Positions 22,100-36,282 of a DNA stretch of 43,757 nucleotides are shown here, one piece after another. The notes under the pieces were generated by a model that was not told the DNA's origin, made no database searches, and was given only the letters and a program-made list of their open reading frames with translations. Position 1 is the first letter of the stretch. Each line of letters starts with the position of its first letter. The stretch comes from Lingula anatina (lineage: Eukaryota; Brachiopoda; Lingulata; Lingulida; Lingulidae), in contig NW_019775619.1 of assembly GCF_001039355.2 (NCBI RefSeq), positions 217,930 through 261,686 on the forward strand. The letters run 5' to 3'. Both the position numbers and the translations under genes were made by a program.

Positions 22100-25000
22100 T
22101 ATGTTCTTTCGACACTGTCATGGATGTGAATTTAATAAACTACAACTACGTATCTTGTTTTGGAGAAAGAAAATGGCAACTTCATAGGATCTTTCCATCT
22201 GTAAGATTTAGAGTAGGGGATGTTTAGTTTTATTACAGATAAACGAACACTCGGTTTGAGTTATTATTCTAAAACATTATCAAGTATGGTTAACTCATGG
22301 ACTAAATAATTTTGTCCATGGTTAACTGAAAATGGAAATAGCTATGATAATTATTTTGTCCTTTATTCCCAAACAGACATATAAAAATACTCTCATAAAA
22401 ATTAAATCATAATAATTTCAACTAGCACAAAGTGAATTTGGCCTAACCAATATAACTGATTTAACCAAGCTACAGAAACAAGTAAAAGGCCAGTTATTAT
22501 GTGATTTGCCACGGGTCTACGTTGGTTGACTTATACCACTTGAAAACAGACTAAGCTACTCATTTTATCTTGCATTATAGAATGCGACAGAGGATAAAGT
22601 TATAAAACAGCATATACATGTACCCACATAACATATATGTAGCTATAATGTTAACAAAACCCAGCTAAGGAATGTGGTGTCATATGACATCGGAACAGAT
22701 GTTTCAATTAATAAAAATATAAACCGGCCAAATATTAGGGAGATCGTATGTCATAATTGTGACCCGAGTTTACTTATGTTATGAAAACGGCAGATTAGTT
22801 TGGCCGGGGGTGAGGCAGATATGATGGCGGCAAACTTTCCTAGCTCAGCATTAAACAAGAACAAGGTACCTAGGCAAAGAAACGAAATCCATCGAAGTGA
22901 GAGCTCAACTAACTTTTACGATAATCGACCCCCCTTTATTTTCGCGCGACGCTAATTGCATATAATTTAAAGAATAATAGATTAAGCCACTTGGTACTAC
23001 CTTTAATGAAAGAAACCGTTGGTTGTAAGTCATAGAATTGGTGAAAGTTCCTCTTCAGGATTTCTCTTTCATCTTAGCTCCGTGTTCGCCCGGTTGAAAT
23101 CTTATCCCCACAAGAGGGACTTTGACAATGATCCCTGATGCATTTCCCTGGCTCAAATTTCGCAGTTTTGTTGACAGTTTTGCACGGATTTTCACTTACA
23201 CGAGGGCAGCTTTTTAGCTTCAGCAAGTTTCATTTATCCAAGATTTTAGGAAGCAAAACCCACACGAAGGGACGCTTCCGAAGAATAACATGATAGTTAG
23301 GGAGCGATGTCGACTTTTTTAGTGGCAAAGTGGCGGCTGAGTTTATAAAAATATTCTTTGGAAATATAGAAATATTCTTTGGGTACCCTGTCACAACATA
23401 GCGCTGCAGAGCTAAAATGTTTATGTTTTAAAACAAAGCTTTTGGTCAATATTTATGTTTACGTTTGGTTTCCTTTGTGCAGAAAATATCTTTGAAAGGG
23501 TCGCTTGGACTGTAAGAATCATTTCAATACAGCGTCCTTAAGGAATGTGAGGCCTTTTTGCCCGTGGCATCCACGTGTTGAAAAGAGAGCGTCCTTAAGC
23601 AGAAATGAGCGTCGCCCGTGTGCAATTAAGGTGACGAAGCTCTTACCTCCCCGTGACTCAAATACTCTTTCCGACAGAAATCGACACCATGAAAGCCGAT
23701 CATATTCTTCATTTATCGTCACTTATCCGGCTTATCCGCAAACACGCACGCACTTTGTGGTCCTTCGGTGTCGAATTGCGCCGATTTTTGCTTTAAGTTC
23801 GTGATCACGAGTCGCTTTAATAGAATGATTAGAAAAATGACACCAAATGATCAAATATTTATGAAATTGAGGCGGTCTGTTTGCAGAAGTCTGTGTTTCG
23901 CCCGCCCTTCGAGTTTTATGTGGCTGTGATAAAACACTTTCGGATAATTGTCCTTATGATTGCTTGATATAATGGCCAAAGGGTGGGAAAGAATTTATGT
24001 GTGAGTTTACATCTAGAAGCAGAGATCACATTGGGAACAATTAATGTAATCCAATGTTTGGTTTTAAAATTATTGTGTTTGTTTTCTCATTTTTGCATCT
24101 CCATTCGTATTTCTTCTAATTCAAACACAGGTGGTTAACTGATACAATAGACACGCTGCGTGTATCAAAAATTAATTGCAATCTACGCAGTCAAACCAGT
24201 GTCAAGTTCATGTTGATGGGTTCATAAATGATACTTTTTTTGCTTTGAAAGCATTCTAGGCGAGGTGAGGAGGTGCTTCAAGGAGAAGACGAGAGGACAA
24301 GTTGGCCAGGATGACAGGTAAATTGCCACTTCTTCACCTGTGGCATTCTGACACTTATGAGCAGAGGCAATCCGCGCTCAGGTCAGTTTGCACGAAAAAG
24401 TAAAAAAAAAAAAAAAAAAAACTTAATGCTGTGACTTAATGAATCACACGGTTGATAACCATCTATCTCATCTAAGATCTTCTCCATGTCAGTAATTTAT
24501 TTTATTTTCATATCTCTTTATCTAAAGACTATTGTACAATAATTGCAAACCCCTAAAACATTGGGCTGCGACAGCAAAGAGAACGAACGTTTACCCACCC
24601 CACCCACTTACGGTGGGGTATTGACAATATTTGATAACAAAATTATACATCAGTGGTTATTAACTTTAACATCACGGCCTTTTCTTTTTGCTTGTGAGAG
24701 TGTGCCACAATCTGTTCTCCACGTGGACACAGCACAATGCTTCGGGGTCTTCATGTAGGGAATACATGTACCAATATTACAAACCAAAGGCATATGCAAA
24801 AACAAAACAAAACAAAAAAACCCCCTCAAAATATTGATTACATTTACTCGTTTCACAGCAAACAAATCACATTTAGTCCACACTTTGCTTTCTTGCGACA
24901 TGCTTACTTGGTATTATTTTGTTTAAATGAATCATAACTTTACTTTTTTTCCATCTATGGCAAGCACTTTAACTTGTACGAGTTCTAAAGGGTTTTCTCG

Positions 25001-25143
25001 AAATTGATGGAGGCGTGCCATGACAAAGCTGTCTCCAGTGCCACTTAATTCACATACGAGACACGTGGCATTCAGCTGAAATAGTTTGAGAGAAGTAGTG
25101 GCTCTTTACATTTACGCTACGTAGACCTGCCAAATACCCACAC

Positions 25144-25305
25144 GAGAGAGTATGTGAGAGAAAGAGAGAGAGAGGGAGAGAGAGAGAGGGAGTGAGGGAG
25201 GAAGGAGAGAGAGAGAGAGAGAGAGAGGGAGTGAGGGAGGAAGGAGAGAGAGAGGGGAGAGGGAGGGAAGGACAGAGAGAGGGAGGGTGGGTGGGAGAGA
25301 GAGAA
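25144..25305. repeat. (GA)-rich imperfect repeat
   Basis: GA units with GGGAG interruptions. A block of roughly 40-50 bases containing GGGAGTGAGGGAGGAAGGAG occurs twice. Confidence 0.9.
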
Positions 25306-25676
25306 CATCGTGATATTCGGATACTCGTCTTGATCAGTCGAGGCAGAGGGGAGAGGGGGTGTGGGTGTGTTGGAATAAGGCTAGAGGTTGGGGTTAGAAT
25401 AAGTTTTTTTGGGGGGGCGGGGGGTAGGGGGGATGAGATAAGCAACTTTAGGATCATATTGTTTAATCACCTGCTTTTTTATATTCTACTTAACACCAAG
25501 AGGGGGCGTGTGAATCTGTTAAACTGATTGGGAGTCAGCGAGAGTCACTGCAGAGTTGGGTAGAACCACGTAAACCGAAGGTGGCAGTGGGGATGTGGCC
25601 CAAATCTACGGACCTGGTAGAGGGTACCAAACTTCAAAGTAAACACGTCATTGGTCTTATGCCGTGAGTCAGTTAG

Positions 25677-25850
25677 GCTCCATTCAGAATAGGGATTAAC
25701 TAGTCCGAGGGTCAAATATGGCGATCCTTTACAAAGCTTGCCGTCTAATCCGCTAATAGACAATTAATAGATATCCCGTGTGGAAGTATTCAAGTGGGTC
25801 GGCCATATTTGACCCTCGGACTAGTTAATCCCCTATTCTGAATGGGTCCT
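25677..25850. mobile_element. inverted-repeat (hairpin) element, MITE-like
   Basis: Arms of nearly 50 bases (25677-25723 and 25801-25850) are almost exact reverse complements sharing GATTAACTAGTCCGAGGGTC, with a loop of about 77 bp. There is no coding content. No clear target duplication is seen, so a non-transposon origin is possible. Confidence 0.75.
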
Positions 25851-26039
25851 TACACTCCAGGGTTAACCGCTACAGCCGGACCCTGGACGGACATCGGTCA
25901 GTATAGAAATACCTTGATATGATCAGGGTGTCATATGCTCCTCACCTGTATTTTATTGCGTTTTAATATCCCACTTAAACGGATAAATGACCAGCGGGCA
26001 GTAACCGGCCGCTCTGGACCATAACTTGGACTGGGTTCC

Positions 26040-26250
26040 CATGCCTAGATCGATCTTACAGGATCGATCCATCTCCACGGGACCCCAAGCGGCTTAGACA
26101 TCTGGAACGCCCACTTAAGCTGCTAAATGTAAGTTACTCCCTAACAGCTTCAGTGGGCGTGCGAGACATCTAAGCAGCTTAAGTTGATTGCAATTTAGCG
26201 AGTATCCCTCAGAAGATAGATCGATCCACAGTCAGTTGGATAGGCTCTGA
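26040..26250. mobile_element. degenerate inverted-repeat element, family 1 copy A
   Basis: Inner arms 26087-26122 and 26145-26180 are inverted repeats around GACATCT and GCCCACT. Outer parts both carry GATCGATC. Words such as ATCGATCCA-CTCCACGG and GATACTCGCTAAAT-TGCAATCA recur, diverged, in the element at 40851-41097, so the two are one repeat family. Ends are uncertain; GGACT near 26031 may face AGTCC near 26260. Confidence 0.65.
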
Positions 26251-26927
26251 GTATAGTCCCTTTGACTAAACGCAGCGTCGTCATTTGTTAAGACGTTGTT
26301 TCAAATCTGTCCAAGAGTTGCGGGGGGTCAGTTTACTGTGTTTTTGAGAAGCTGGTTGTGTCCATTGCGCCGGGGATAATGGAACCAGGCGGTGGAGAAC
26401 CAAGGTCTTTGTTAGACGGACGAAGAAGATGGATGGAGACGCAGTTCATCACTGAGTCAATCGGGCAAAACGCGTATAGTGTTCCTGCCTGGCTGGGTAT
26501 ATAGACTTGTGGTTTCAAATTCATAAAAAAAAGAAAAAAAAAACTTTGCATTTTTGTCAATTGTTGTTTATGTGTGCGCATTTTTTTAATATTGTGCAAA
26601 CGTAAACATACTTTTTAATAATAATAATAATGATAAACAAACAAAAAAATAAATAAATTGAACAACCAAATTCATTTCTATTTGATAATTTGCAACTGAA
26701 CCAGAAAAACCCTCTGCTCAACCTTACGTGATGCGCCATCTCCATCAATGATCCATATCCGACTTGAAAAAGGCGTTACTGTTGTTTTAAAATTCCACAG
26801 AAATGAACACAGCTCGATAAATATGGGTGAATATACACTGAAAAGATTCTCTCTGTGTCCTTGGTAGAGAATGATATTAGAACAACAATATCAGTTATGA
26901 GAAAATACTCCCTTTGGCCCTCCCACA

Positions 26928-26931
26928 AAAA

Positions 26932-26970
<39 letters not shown>

Positions 26971-26972
26971 AT
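26928..26972. repeat. (AAAT)n microsatellite
   Basis: About eleven AAAT units. Confidence 0.95.
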
Positions 26973-28431
26973 TCAACGTTCCAAGACCTCAGAAATGTTA
27001 GTCTAATATTTTGTCTACCATTGCTGATGCCAATAATCAAGAGAGGATTGCAATAACACCGTCTGTAAGATAAGAATTTGTTATATGTCATATTTTTTGT
27101 TCTATAAATTATAGAACAAGAGATGTGTACTATAACCATTACATTCAACTTATAGTTACAAGATAGATATAAATATTACTATGTTTAATGGAGAGATTAC
27201 ATAGTAAAACTCAGATGCATGATTTGAATTCAATTTCCAATCGATGTCTTCCTAAAAATTGAATCTGGCAGGAAAATGTTACATTGCTCTTGTGGCATAT
27301 TTCCGCTAGAAATGATTGCAGTATACATGACGTGTTGGATACGGTACATTACTTCACCCTCTTCTTAAAGTTCACAAAGTACACAGGTGGTCACCAAACA
27401 CTCCTTTCACCCCAACCTGTGACATTAACACCTTCCAAATCCACCATTGTCGGCGTTCATTCTACACGACATGCGCTTGTTTCTATCAGTATCTTTCAAC
27501 GTTGACCTTTTAAAGAGGCGCGCAGAAAGGGGTGCTTTGAGCGTAATGGTGGCGTTTTGTCTCTGGGCAGAGTTGAGCTCCAAGTCCAAGGCACACGATG
27601 CGCGACTAATCCGAGCCTCTTTTGTCGTTCTTGTCCCCCTGTTCTTATAAAACCATGGCCGAGTGGTGAGTTATCCATGCGATAAACAACTCACAATAAG
27701 CGCGCTTTAAAAAACCAACGCAGAGAAGAAAAGAATACGAAAAGAAATTGGAGCTGTTTTCTGATAAAACATGGGCAAATAATGAACTGTCCATGGATAA
27801 AACAAACAAACAGTATCCACGGTAGAGAAATGCAGTTAGGTATAAAGTTGTTTTTAAAACGAACTCAAAGAGCAGTTTTCAGCTTTAGAAGGAAGACAAA
27901 CCTTTAAAAAGAAGACAGATGTGGCAGGAAAAAAAATGACTTTGAAAATCGACGTGGGTGGCTGATCATTTTCCGCGTGAAGAAATAAAGCAAATTGACT
28001 AATAAAAACACCGTGTCTCCGTAGTTTTCAATGGTTTCTCGCGGCTGGATAGGTATCTCATAGCCACCTCCTTGGTACTTTATAAAAAGCATTTGATTGA
28101 TGTTCGCCGCGTCTCTGTACGGTGGCTTTCTGGTTCACACGAGCGACGCTTTGAAGAGCGTAGCGTGGAGAGTTGACCGACCCCCTGCAACGTTGATCGT
28201 CTTGGTGGTCAGTTGAAATGATACAATATACCCCCACCGAGATTATCTGCCTACTTATTTTGAAATTTGGTATTAAAACGATTTGATTATTGAGAAAAGT
28301 CCTATTTTTTCGGAGACAATTTTCATTTTTTTTCTTTCTTTTTTTTTTTTTTTTTGCCGAGGGCTGATTGCATGACAGGTCTTTTTATTCCGATCTGAAA
28401 TGATATGCAGAGTTTGAGGGAGAGAGAGGGG

Positions 28432-28453
28432 TCTCTCTCTCTCTCTCTCTCTC
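28432..28453. repeat. (CT)n microsatellite flanked by GA tract
   Basis: CT units preceded and followed by GAGAGA-type sequence, giving a possible hairpin. Confidence 0.9.
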
Positions 28454-31337
28454 GAAAGAGAGGAGAAAATTTCGTACAGTCAAACAAAGCCTCTTTTATG
28501 CCATCACGCTTGCTGTGGTATTAATGAATACGTACATGTATAAAATTTCACAATAAATGGAAATGGATCGTTTTTATTTTGTTTCACGGCTTTTGTGCTT
28601 TTGCATTCATAATATTAGCGCCTAGTTGGCTCCTAGTATTGAGATAGTAAATAAATCCACATAAAAAAGTGACGCACAAAATTTATACTTCAAAATGCGT
28701 TTTGATATAAATGCTCCGGTGAATGTCCAAAGTAGCCTAATTGTAGGAACTCTTTAGTCTCTTCTGCAAAATGTTTTTCTAGTAATGATTAAAATCTGAA
28801 AATCTCCTCGTTATGCGACAATGACAAATGTCACGAGATTTTGGACGGGAAAGTTCGCGTAGGTGAAAAAAATATGCCAGTTTTATTAAGAGTATCCTCA
28901 CCCCCTGCTGTTTATTAAGAAAATACTTTACACCAAACTAAATTACCTTAATTGAAACGCCACACGATGCCAAAAGTAAGAAAAGATTTGTGGATGTACT
29001 TATTAATGGTATAACCGACGCTTAACATTTAAAATGTGATTTCGGCGTTGTCCCAGTTTTGTAACTAATTGAAAACAGCATGTTTTAACTACTTTGCTAC
29101 CGCACCTTTTCAGAGTTTTGGAATCTCAGGGTTTGGTCACGGAGATTCTAAAGAGTTGAGTGATCTTGTACCGCGCGACTGGGCTAACAACTATTATTTC
29201 TGAAAGAGAGAGAGAGAGAGATGCCACCACTGTTTGTCGAAAGTTTGTCGAAAGATTTTTCATTTATATTTTACACTTTAACATTAATTTATTTATTGCA
29301 TTATTTCATTCTTTCAAGACATTTGAATGTGTTGGGTATTATATAATCCATCATATATCTATGGTTACAAAATATTTTCTCGAGCAAGCCACCCTGACTG
29401 ATAAACTATTCTACTAAAGCGAGGGGAGTGGTGCTTTAAATCCTGCCCACAGGCGAGATGTAACAAAGCTAATAATTTTATCGTTCAAAGGAATCAAAGG
29501 CGGTCCGAAACATAAAATGTGTGACAAAAACAGTTTCGTAACACCTTTTCTTTCTGACATTCTGATTATACGTTCCCTCGGGCGGTTTATAACAAGGCTA
29601 ATAGATATAGCAATTAAAATAGATATAGCAATTATAGTAGAGAACACACCGAGAGAGCAAAGGCCGCCAAGAAAAAAAAAATGTACGTAAAATATAATTT
29701 AAACAAAAATTAAAAATGAAATTAGACCCGGATTCTGTTGAACCTGTTATCCGTGCTTAACCTCCAAAATGAATATAAATATTGAAATTTTCGTCAAATC
29801 TGAGAAAATCATTTTAAGATGCTTTATTCATCAAAAGCATGCGAAACAACTCAGATAACAAAAGGGTCCAAGAAAGCCTAATGAGATACATTTTGAAAAA
29901 AATAGACTATTTTCAGAGTGTTAAAGTACTTGACCACTTATTGGGGAACGCCCACCCAGAGAGCTCTGACCCGTTCATTTGGTTAGCTCAAAACGTCTAC
30001 AAATCTCAGTAGGTTGAGAATTTAGTGAAATACACAATTTTGGGCGTTCTATTACTTGACAGGAATCTAAGTCGTCAATTAAGATGTGAATAAAAATAGG
30101 AGCTATATTATTAAAAATAACGCATTTAAGATATGCTGTTATTAATTAAAAAAAAAATACATTTCACGCCTTGCTTGGACTAAAGAGATTCTCGTTTTTT
30201 CATAATAAGTAATTTATAGTAACAATTATAACATTATCATTATAAGTGTCGTTACGATTTTATAAATGTTTAACAGGTACAAGAACTCCAAAAATGTCTC
30301 GCGGAGTCAACACCAGCGTTGATAGTTATTTACTCTATTATATCGGCAGTCATAGATATTACCAGCATATGTCGTCAACTCCTACATCACACGCCGTAAT
30401 TACACCTGGTGTAACTTTACCTGCTGTTATGGGGAGCCAGGTATTTGCACTTGGTGACAGTTGCACTCATTCTACCCCCCCCCCATCTCTCTCTCTCTCT
30501 CTCAGCCTCCCCCCTCCCCCAAGCGCACTTTGAACCGGGTGCAGACAGCAGATAGCTTTTGATACATAGAAACCCTTCAGGTAGATTTTTTTAAACTTTG
30601 GATCCAATGACTATGCATTTAACAAAAAAATATTTTTTTGCCCTTGAAATCCTTTTTATCTTCATGACGTTGAACGCTATATTAAAACAATCTTCCTCGC
30701 GGCTTTATAATTTATGAATTTTAATCAAATGACAAGTGACTTTCATCTGTGGCAAAATTTGATAATAATACGCACATTTTTGCTTATGCCAATCTTAACG
30801 GAAACGATTTTTAAAGGGTGTCGTCTGTCTTTACCGTCTGTTTGCAATTGTTTTCCTTTATTCCTTGTTCCAAAAAATATTTTTCTTCGTATACTCTTGA
30901 CAATGAAATATATATTTCCGTTGTATTGTGGCAGTGACTGAAAAAATGCTATAACGCACGTGTAGTATAAACTTAATTAATTTAAATCTCGAGAACTGTA
31001 CTTTATTCAATATTAAAATAACTACGATTGACCTAAAACAAAAATAGATGATTTTATTTCACATAACGGTTAACTTTTATTTGTTCATGATTATGAATAT
31101 TATTTTTTGATTTGATAATAACGGTCAATTTCAATTCACATATGTAGTAAAACTGTCAAAACTTAAGAATCTGTACGATCAAAATTAATTCAATAGCTAC
31201 AGGTACAACTCTGTTCTTAGACGGTTCATATTTCATAGATTGATGAAAAACTTGTCGTAAAATAATGCTCATTTTACACATTTTAAATTTTACTTAATTA
31301 TCAAATACTTTTTATCCATAACAGATTATTTGAACAT

Positions 31338-31338
<1 letters not shown>

Positions 31339-31388
<50 letters not shown>
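31339..31388. repeat. (ATA)n microsatellite
   Basis: About sixteen ATA units. Confidence 0.95.
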
Positions 31389-31389
<1 letters not shown>

Positions 31390-32296
31390 GACACAAGTAG
31401 TTTCTGTTAACATCTAAACTCAGAGTTAAAACCATTCCAATGTTTCGCTTTTGTTTGAAGGAACAATAATTGTTCCTGACACATTTTTAGAAATTCTATC
31501 CACTTTTGTCCTAGATATTAGCAATAAGTTGTAACTTCTTGATATTAGATACCTATGTCATTTGTCTTTAACGAAGAAGGCTTACCACCACAAATAACAG
31601 AGATAATATAACTGAGGAATCATAGAGTCATCAAGTGCACTTTTATTGCACTGAGATGACTTTAATCATAAAACTGGACATTCTAATCAGCGTTAAATCC
31701 AACACTACATTTAGCCGAAACCAAAACGACACATATTTTCTCATATTTCCTGCTTACCCCACACCTGTTACCTCACCCCATTTAGATTAACTCGTGAGCA
31801 AAGATCATTAATCTTGTCACCTATCAGAAGACACAAAAACAATTTGTGATCTCCCCCTGAAGAGAAGTATGGCCGTAAATGACCATTGCGTAAGAACGTG
31901 TTTCAACGTTTAGTGGCATTCATCGCTTTGAGCGGTACCATTATAAACACGAAGAGAAAACTTATTTCGAGCGCAGTGCTACAAATGTGCCGGTCCCTTT
32001 TCTTTTGTCTAAGATGTGTTCGCGGTGCATTAATTTCCAACTTAAGTTGTGTAACTCATAACTTTTACGTAACGAGCGAACAGCCGTGAATCATTTATCT
32101 TCTTTAAATTTCTATGTGTACAAAACGATGTCGTTGGTGAAACACGTTAATTATTTAATGTTCTATGTGTATAGATTGGTCCTGGCGTTACTTTTTACGC
32201 GCGTTTGGGTAGGGAGCGCGTGTGGAATTTAGAACCAACGCCCGTTCTGCTCCTCGGGGATATGAAGTGCATATTTTTAACATTTCTACCATACTC

Positions 32297-32482
32297 CAGG
32301 TGTGGATCCAAGATTATTTAAAGGGGGGGGGGGGGGGTCCGGAACGACAGGCCTCAGATGCAAACATACCATTTCCCCCTTGGTGTGGGGCTCGGGGCCT
32401 GCTCAAGGGCCCCGAAATATTTTTGGACCCTCTCAAAATATTTTCGATCTCCCTTACCCCCCCCCCTCTAAATCCGCCACTG
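32297..32482. mobile_element. G-rich-end MITE-like element, family 2 copy A
   Basis: A 186-bp noncoding element. The left end CAGGTGTGGATCCAAGATTA runs into a G-run; the right end is a C-run then AAATCCGCCACTG, an imperfect inverse of the left end. It is flanked by TACTC on both sides (32292-32296 and 32483-32487), which looks like a target-site duplication. CAG/CTG ends are compatible with several DNA-transposon groups; I do not assign one. Confidence 0.75.
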
Positions 32483-33047
32483 TACTCTGGAAAACACTTT
32501 TAATATGAAATGTATTGCCAAAGCGTAACAAATTAAAATTAAGAAACGACACTAAACCTTGCCTAGTCTGTAACTTGAAAGGAGGATTTATGTTTCTGGA
32601 AAGTGGACCTATTTTACCCTTCATTTGACCCATCTTGACAAATGCCACAGAGCGTGAATCAGTTTTTGATTTAGAACCCTTTCCTCGCCAAAAAGGTGAT
32701 TCCTTCGAGCCGGCGACTCCCTCCCCCTCCCCCCTCAAACTCTGTCCACGAGCATGAGCTTAATTTAACGATAAAACATGAAAATTTTGAACTATTGTTT
32801 AGCAAGTTCAAGTTTAAACTTCATCGCAAGTTGTGACTGTAGCATGCAATACCCAGAGTGAAGTCTACACTTGGCTGGAGGAAAACCCTCCACACACACA
32901 TGTGAACAGGAGAACATAAAGAAATGTTGTGCGTTACAGAACTACTACTTCCTCATCGACCATGGATCGAGAGTGAACAAATTTTAGAATTTGGTGACAA
33001 CAATAACAGTGGCAAAAGAAACAGAAGTAGATGCAGAGGTTAAAAAA

Positions 33048-33049
<2 letters not shown>

Positions 33050-33109
<60 letters not shown>
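33050..33109. repeat. (TA)n microsatellite
   Basis: About 30 TA units. Confidence 0.95.
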
Positions 33110-33112
<3 letters not shown>

Positions 33113-36100
33113 GCAGCCTCACAGAATGAGACACGTCTAGAAAGACCCTCAAAAGCTGCCGATGTTGACTGGATGGAGGGAGGTCGAGTTGACATAGGCG
33201 CCCATGTCAGTCGTCGTGGTCCTGAAAACACTGATGATGATAGCAGGTTGTCCTGTCGTGATAAGCCGGAACTGATCTCCGGTCCCAGAGGGGCACTAAT
33301 TTTGGAATAGCGTGTAGAACGCTCACGATGACCTCAACTGAACCCTGAAGTGACCGAACTAAATATACCTCACAAGTGCCATTTTTGGCGTTCAGATATT
33401 TTGTCATATTCGCTAGGGATACGCCCTGTGTTCACAGTGCACTATTGAGAATGAAATGAGACGATTTTCTTCACATATTCACACAGGTTCACACTCTTTT
33501 TCGTTTATTTAAGAGGTAACTATATTGTTTGGAGCATATTGCGTCTTTAGAGCAAAATAAGGACATTTCTTAGCTAGAAATGGAGTCACAATAAAAGGAG
33601 CGTCAAATACCGATTTTGTATACATGTTGTACATTGTACTTGTATTCAGGGTTGACAAGATAGAAACAAGGAGTATCTACTGGGTGAGACTTTAATAAAA
33701 TAAACTGATAAACTGAACGGTAACCACATAATGCGGTGATCACTAGATGCAAGAATATATACACGAAAATCCAACTTTTAACTGTTGAATTCAAAACTGA
33801 AATTTACCCTTTGAAAATTATGGTAAACATGCACCGATTTTTTTTTATATTCTGCTGGTACCCACATCTGAAATAAGATAATCAATAATACATGGGGTTG
33901 TAAGAAATCATTGGCGGTAAGATATCTTTGAAAAAGGATATAAAAGGCAAAAATACCGATCCATGTATTAAAATATTTGTTTCCTCTGAACACCTGTAGC
34001 TGACGTAAATTTGAACGAAAGTTCCACAATATGACAAAGCAAAACGACATTTCAATTATCATTCTTGTAGAAAATGCGCAAGGTATTTTAAGGATAACAG
34101 AAACATGAGGATCCGTACGTTGTTCAACACGGTTTTCCTTACAACAGGAATCAAAGGAAATATCCTGATTATGTCGTTTTGACAACGATTTTGACAGTAA
34201 GGTAGATGCTGCTGCGGGTCGTCCCTTTGAAGTACTTTGACAACATAGAATAGACTATGCGTGTTGAATTGAAATAGAAATGTACTGTATTATTGCTTGG
34301 CATGATACGGCTAATTTTCAAATTCTGTGTGAATCAAAAAACATTTTAAATAATAGTAAATAATAGTAGTAATATAAGCTGAAGAAAAAACAATTTCTTT
34401 TAACATAACACAACTGACGGAATCCTTTTCTGGTGGAAAAATTGAAAATAAAAATGTAAGGAAGAAATATATACTGCATCTGTGAAAGCCCCACTGTTAG
34501 GCAGCGAACAGGCATTGCGTTCTCTCGTCTTGGGACGTTTTAAATCTTGCCAAATGTTGTAAAAGTAATACAATGATAATCACCCTTTTATGGCACATTC
34601 TAAAGGATATTTTGATAAAATGCTCCTTACAAAAATATTACACGTTTCAAGACATTGACACTGAAGTGACCAGAATTAACTTACTTTCCACAAAACAAGA
34701 AAAATTTTTACTTTATAAAATAAATGTGCAACTTTTGCAGAAATAATCCCTTTACCACTATTGGACTGAATGACGAGTTTCTAAGTTTTCATGTCGCCAT
34801 TCAGTTCTTAAAGAATATCAACGAAAAGAGACAGAACAATGATCAAGACTACGTGTTACATGTTACTTCTCACTGAATGGTTAATACGTCTGAAGATGAG
34901 AAAAAAAAAAAGCAGAAAGAAAGAAAAGGAAGAGAGAGAAATAGAGACAAAACTGTCATCTGTTTACAAAATTAATGTTGAACACCGCCTGCGTGAAGAC
35001 TACCTATGTCACGTGACACAGGTGGAGAAGACATCTTTCTTAATGCTTAATGAAAAAAGAATTGTCAGGCAGGGGTGATTTCCATTTAGATTGACCACAC
35101 AGTGTATAAACGTTACTAGAGGTGTTAAATTCGACCGCCTTTGATCATCTTTAGCGTTCTGTGTGTGGCGGGCAGCGTTTGTGTGGACCACCCTTAAGAG
35201 ACACGGGTTAAGAGCATTAACGCGCTAAGGTTCAGAAATCAGAGAAACGAAGCGTTTCGTACTTAACAGTACTTTTCTTTAATTAAGCATATTTAAAATG
35301 AACCCGTTGACTTGGAGGGCTGCTGATAATCATGATCACGTTATTTTTGGAGGTAACAATTTGTATTTCTTTGAAATTTTGTTTCTTTACCTGAATGAAT
35401 TGGGTATAGGTGTCCACAGTACGTATGTATACGGTATTAAGAGTGGAATTTATTTATTTCTATTAATATTCAGACGGACTGAGGCTTGGTTGACATGTGT
35501 AAATAACGGAAATGTTTCTTTTTCTCAGTAGAATGTCTTCACTTAAATAATTTAAAAAGTGGTGCAGGGTGTTTCCATTGATTTATTGTTTCTTTTTTTA
35601 TTTATTTATTTATTTATTTAATAACAGAGGTATTGAAAAGTTTGAATTCGAAACAACGTAACTCCTCAAAATTCATTTCTTTTTCCGCTAGAAACTTGGT
35701 TCATGGATGCTTCTCTCATATAGTATGCAAAGTTGTGTGGTTCTATTCGTTTTTTCTTCATTAAAAAATACAGTGCACGATTATGTCTGGCTTATTTCAT
35801 TCATTGTGTAGTATTCAATAGAAACACAGCTCCCCTCTTGAAGCAAACATAGTGTGAATTGTCCTCGTAGCTCATCATTTACTTTGAAATGTGACTAGTG
35901 TTCCTAAAATTAAAAAGGTAAAAATTAAGACAAATAAAACAAGCAACGTTGTGTGAAGACCATACACCAAGGAAGCCGAAAGTTCCCGTAAATTATAAAG
36001 TTCTGCATAGAATTCATCACGGCGCACGAGCACTGTCACAGCATGGCCCGCTCATCGCGTTCTCTGTCACCGTGGTGGATGTCACCTCTCTTGTCACCAG

Positions 36101-36280
36101 ACAAGACGACACTGTCAACACTGCTCTGATTGTCGCTCTCTTTTCATGCATAAACTCCCTTAGAACAAAGATATATTCAAAAATATCATAGGATAAAGAC
36201 GCCCCTGTTAATTTTTCAGATTAAACAATCTTTATTTGTAGTTTTTGCATAACCGTGCACAAGATTGCGAAATAAGTATA
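33110..36280. other. gene-free region
   Basis: No recognisable exon. It holds a TTTA tract near 35600-35621. Short open frames lack known motifs. Confidence 0.5.
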
Positions 36281-36282
36281 TA

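Larger units (their letters stand above)
18500..25640. other. gene-free region, distal to HES-B
   Basis: No recognisable exon in about 7.1 kb. It contains microsatellites listed separately, one more CSL word (19498-19506, +), G/C-runs near 20042 and 20229, a run of about 20 A near 24402 and two locally GC-richer islands (about 21560-21670 and 23510-23700). Short open frames have no known domain. Confidence 0.6.
26260..32290. other. gene-free region
   Basis: About 6 kb with no recognised exon. It holds (AAAT)n, (CT)n and (AAT)n tracts, an 18-bp tandem duplication near 29600-29635 (unit around ATAGATATAGCAATTA) and GC-richer islands at about 27505-27700 and 28080-28200. Confidence 0.55.

Noticed and set aside
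25050-25527. Ser/Leu/Pro and Arg/Glu/Gly-rich frames on both strands
   Set aside because: Produced by the GA/CT repeat; low complexity only.
27654-27671. tRNA-Ser/Leu-like A box (ATGGCCGAGTGG)
   Set aside because: No B box (GGTTCRANTC) follows within the expected distance and no acceptor or anticodon stems can be folded from the following bases.
33120-33400. Possible degraded transposon coding sequence beside the TA repeat
   Set aside because: Frames are short and no reverse-transcriptase or transposase motif could be identified with confidence.
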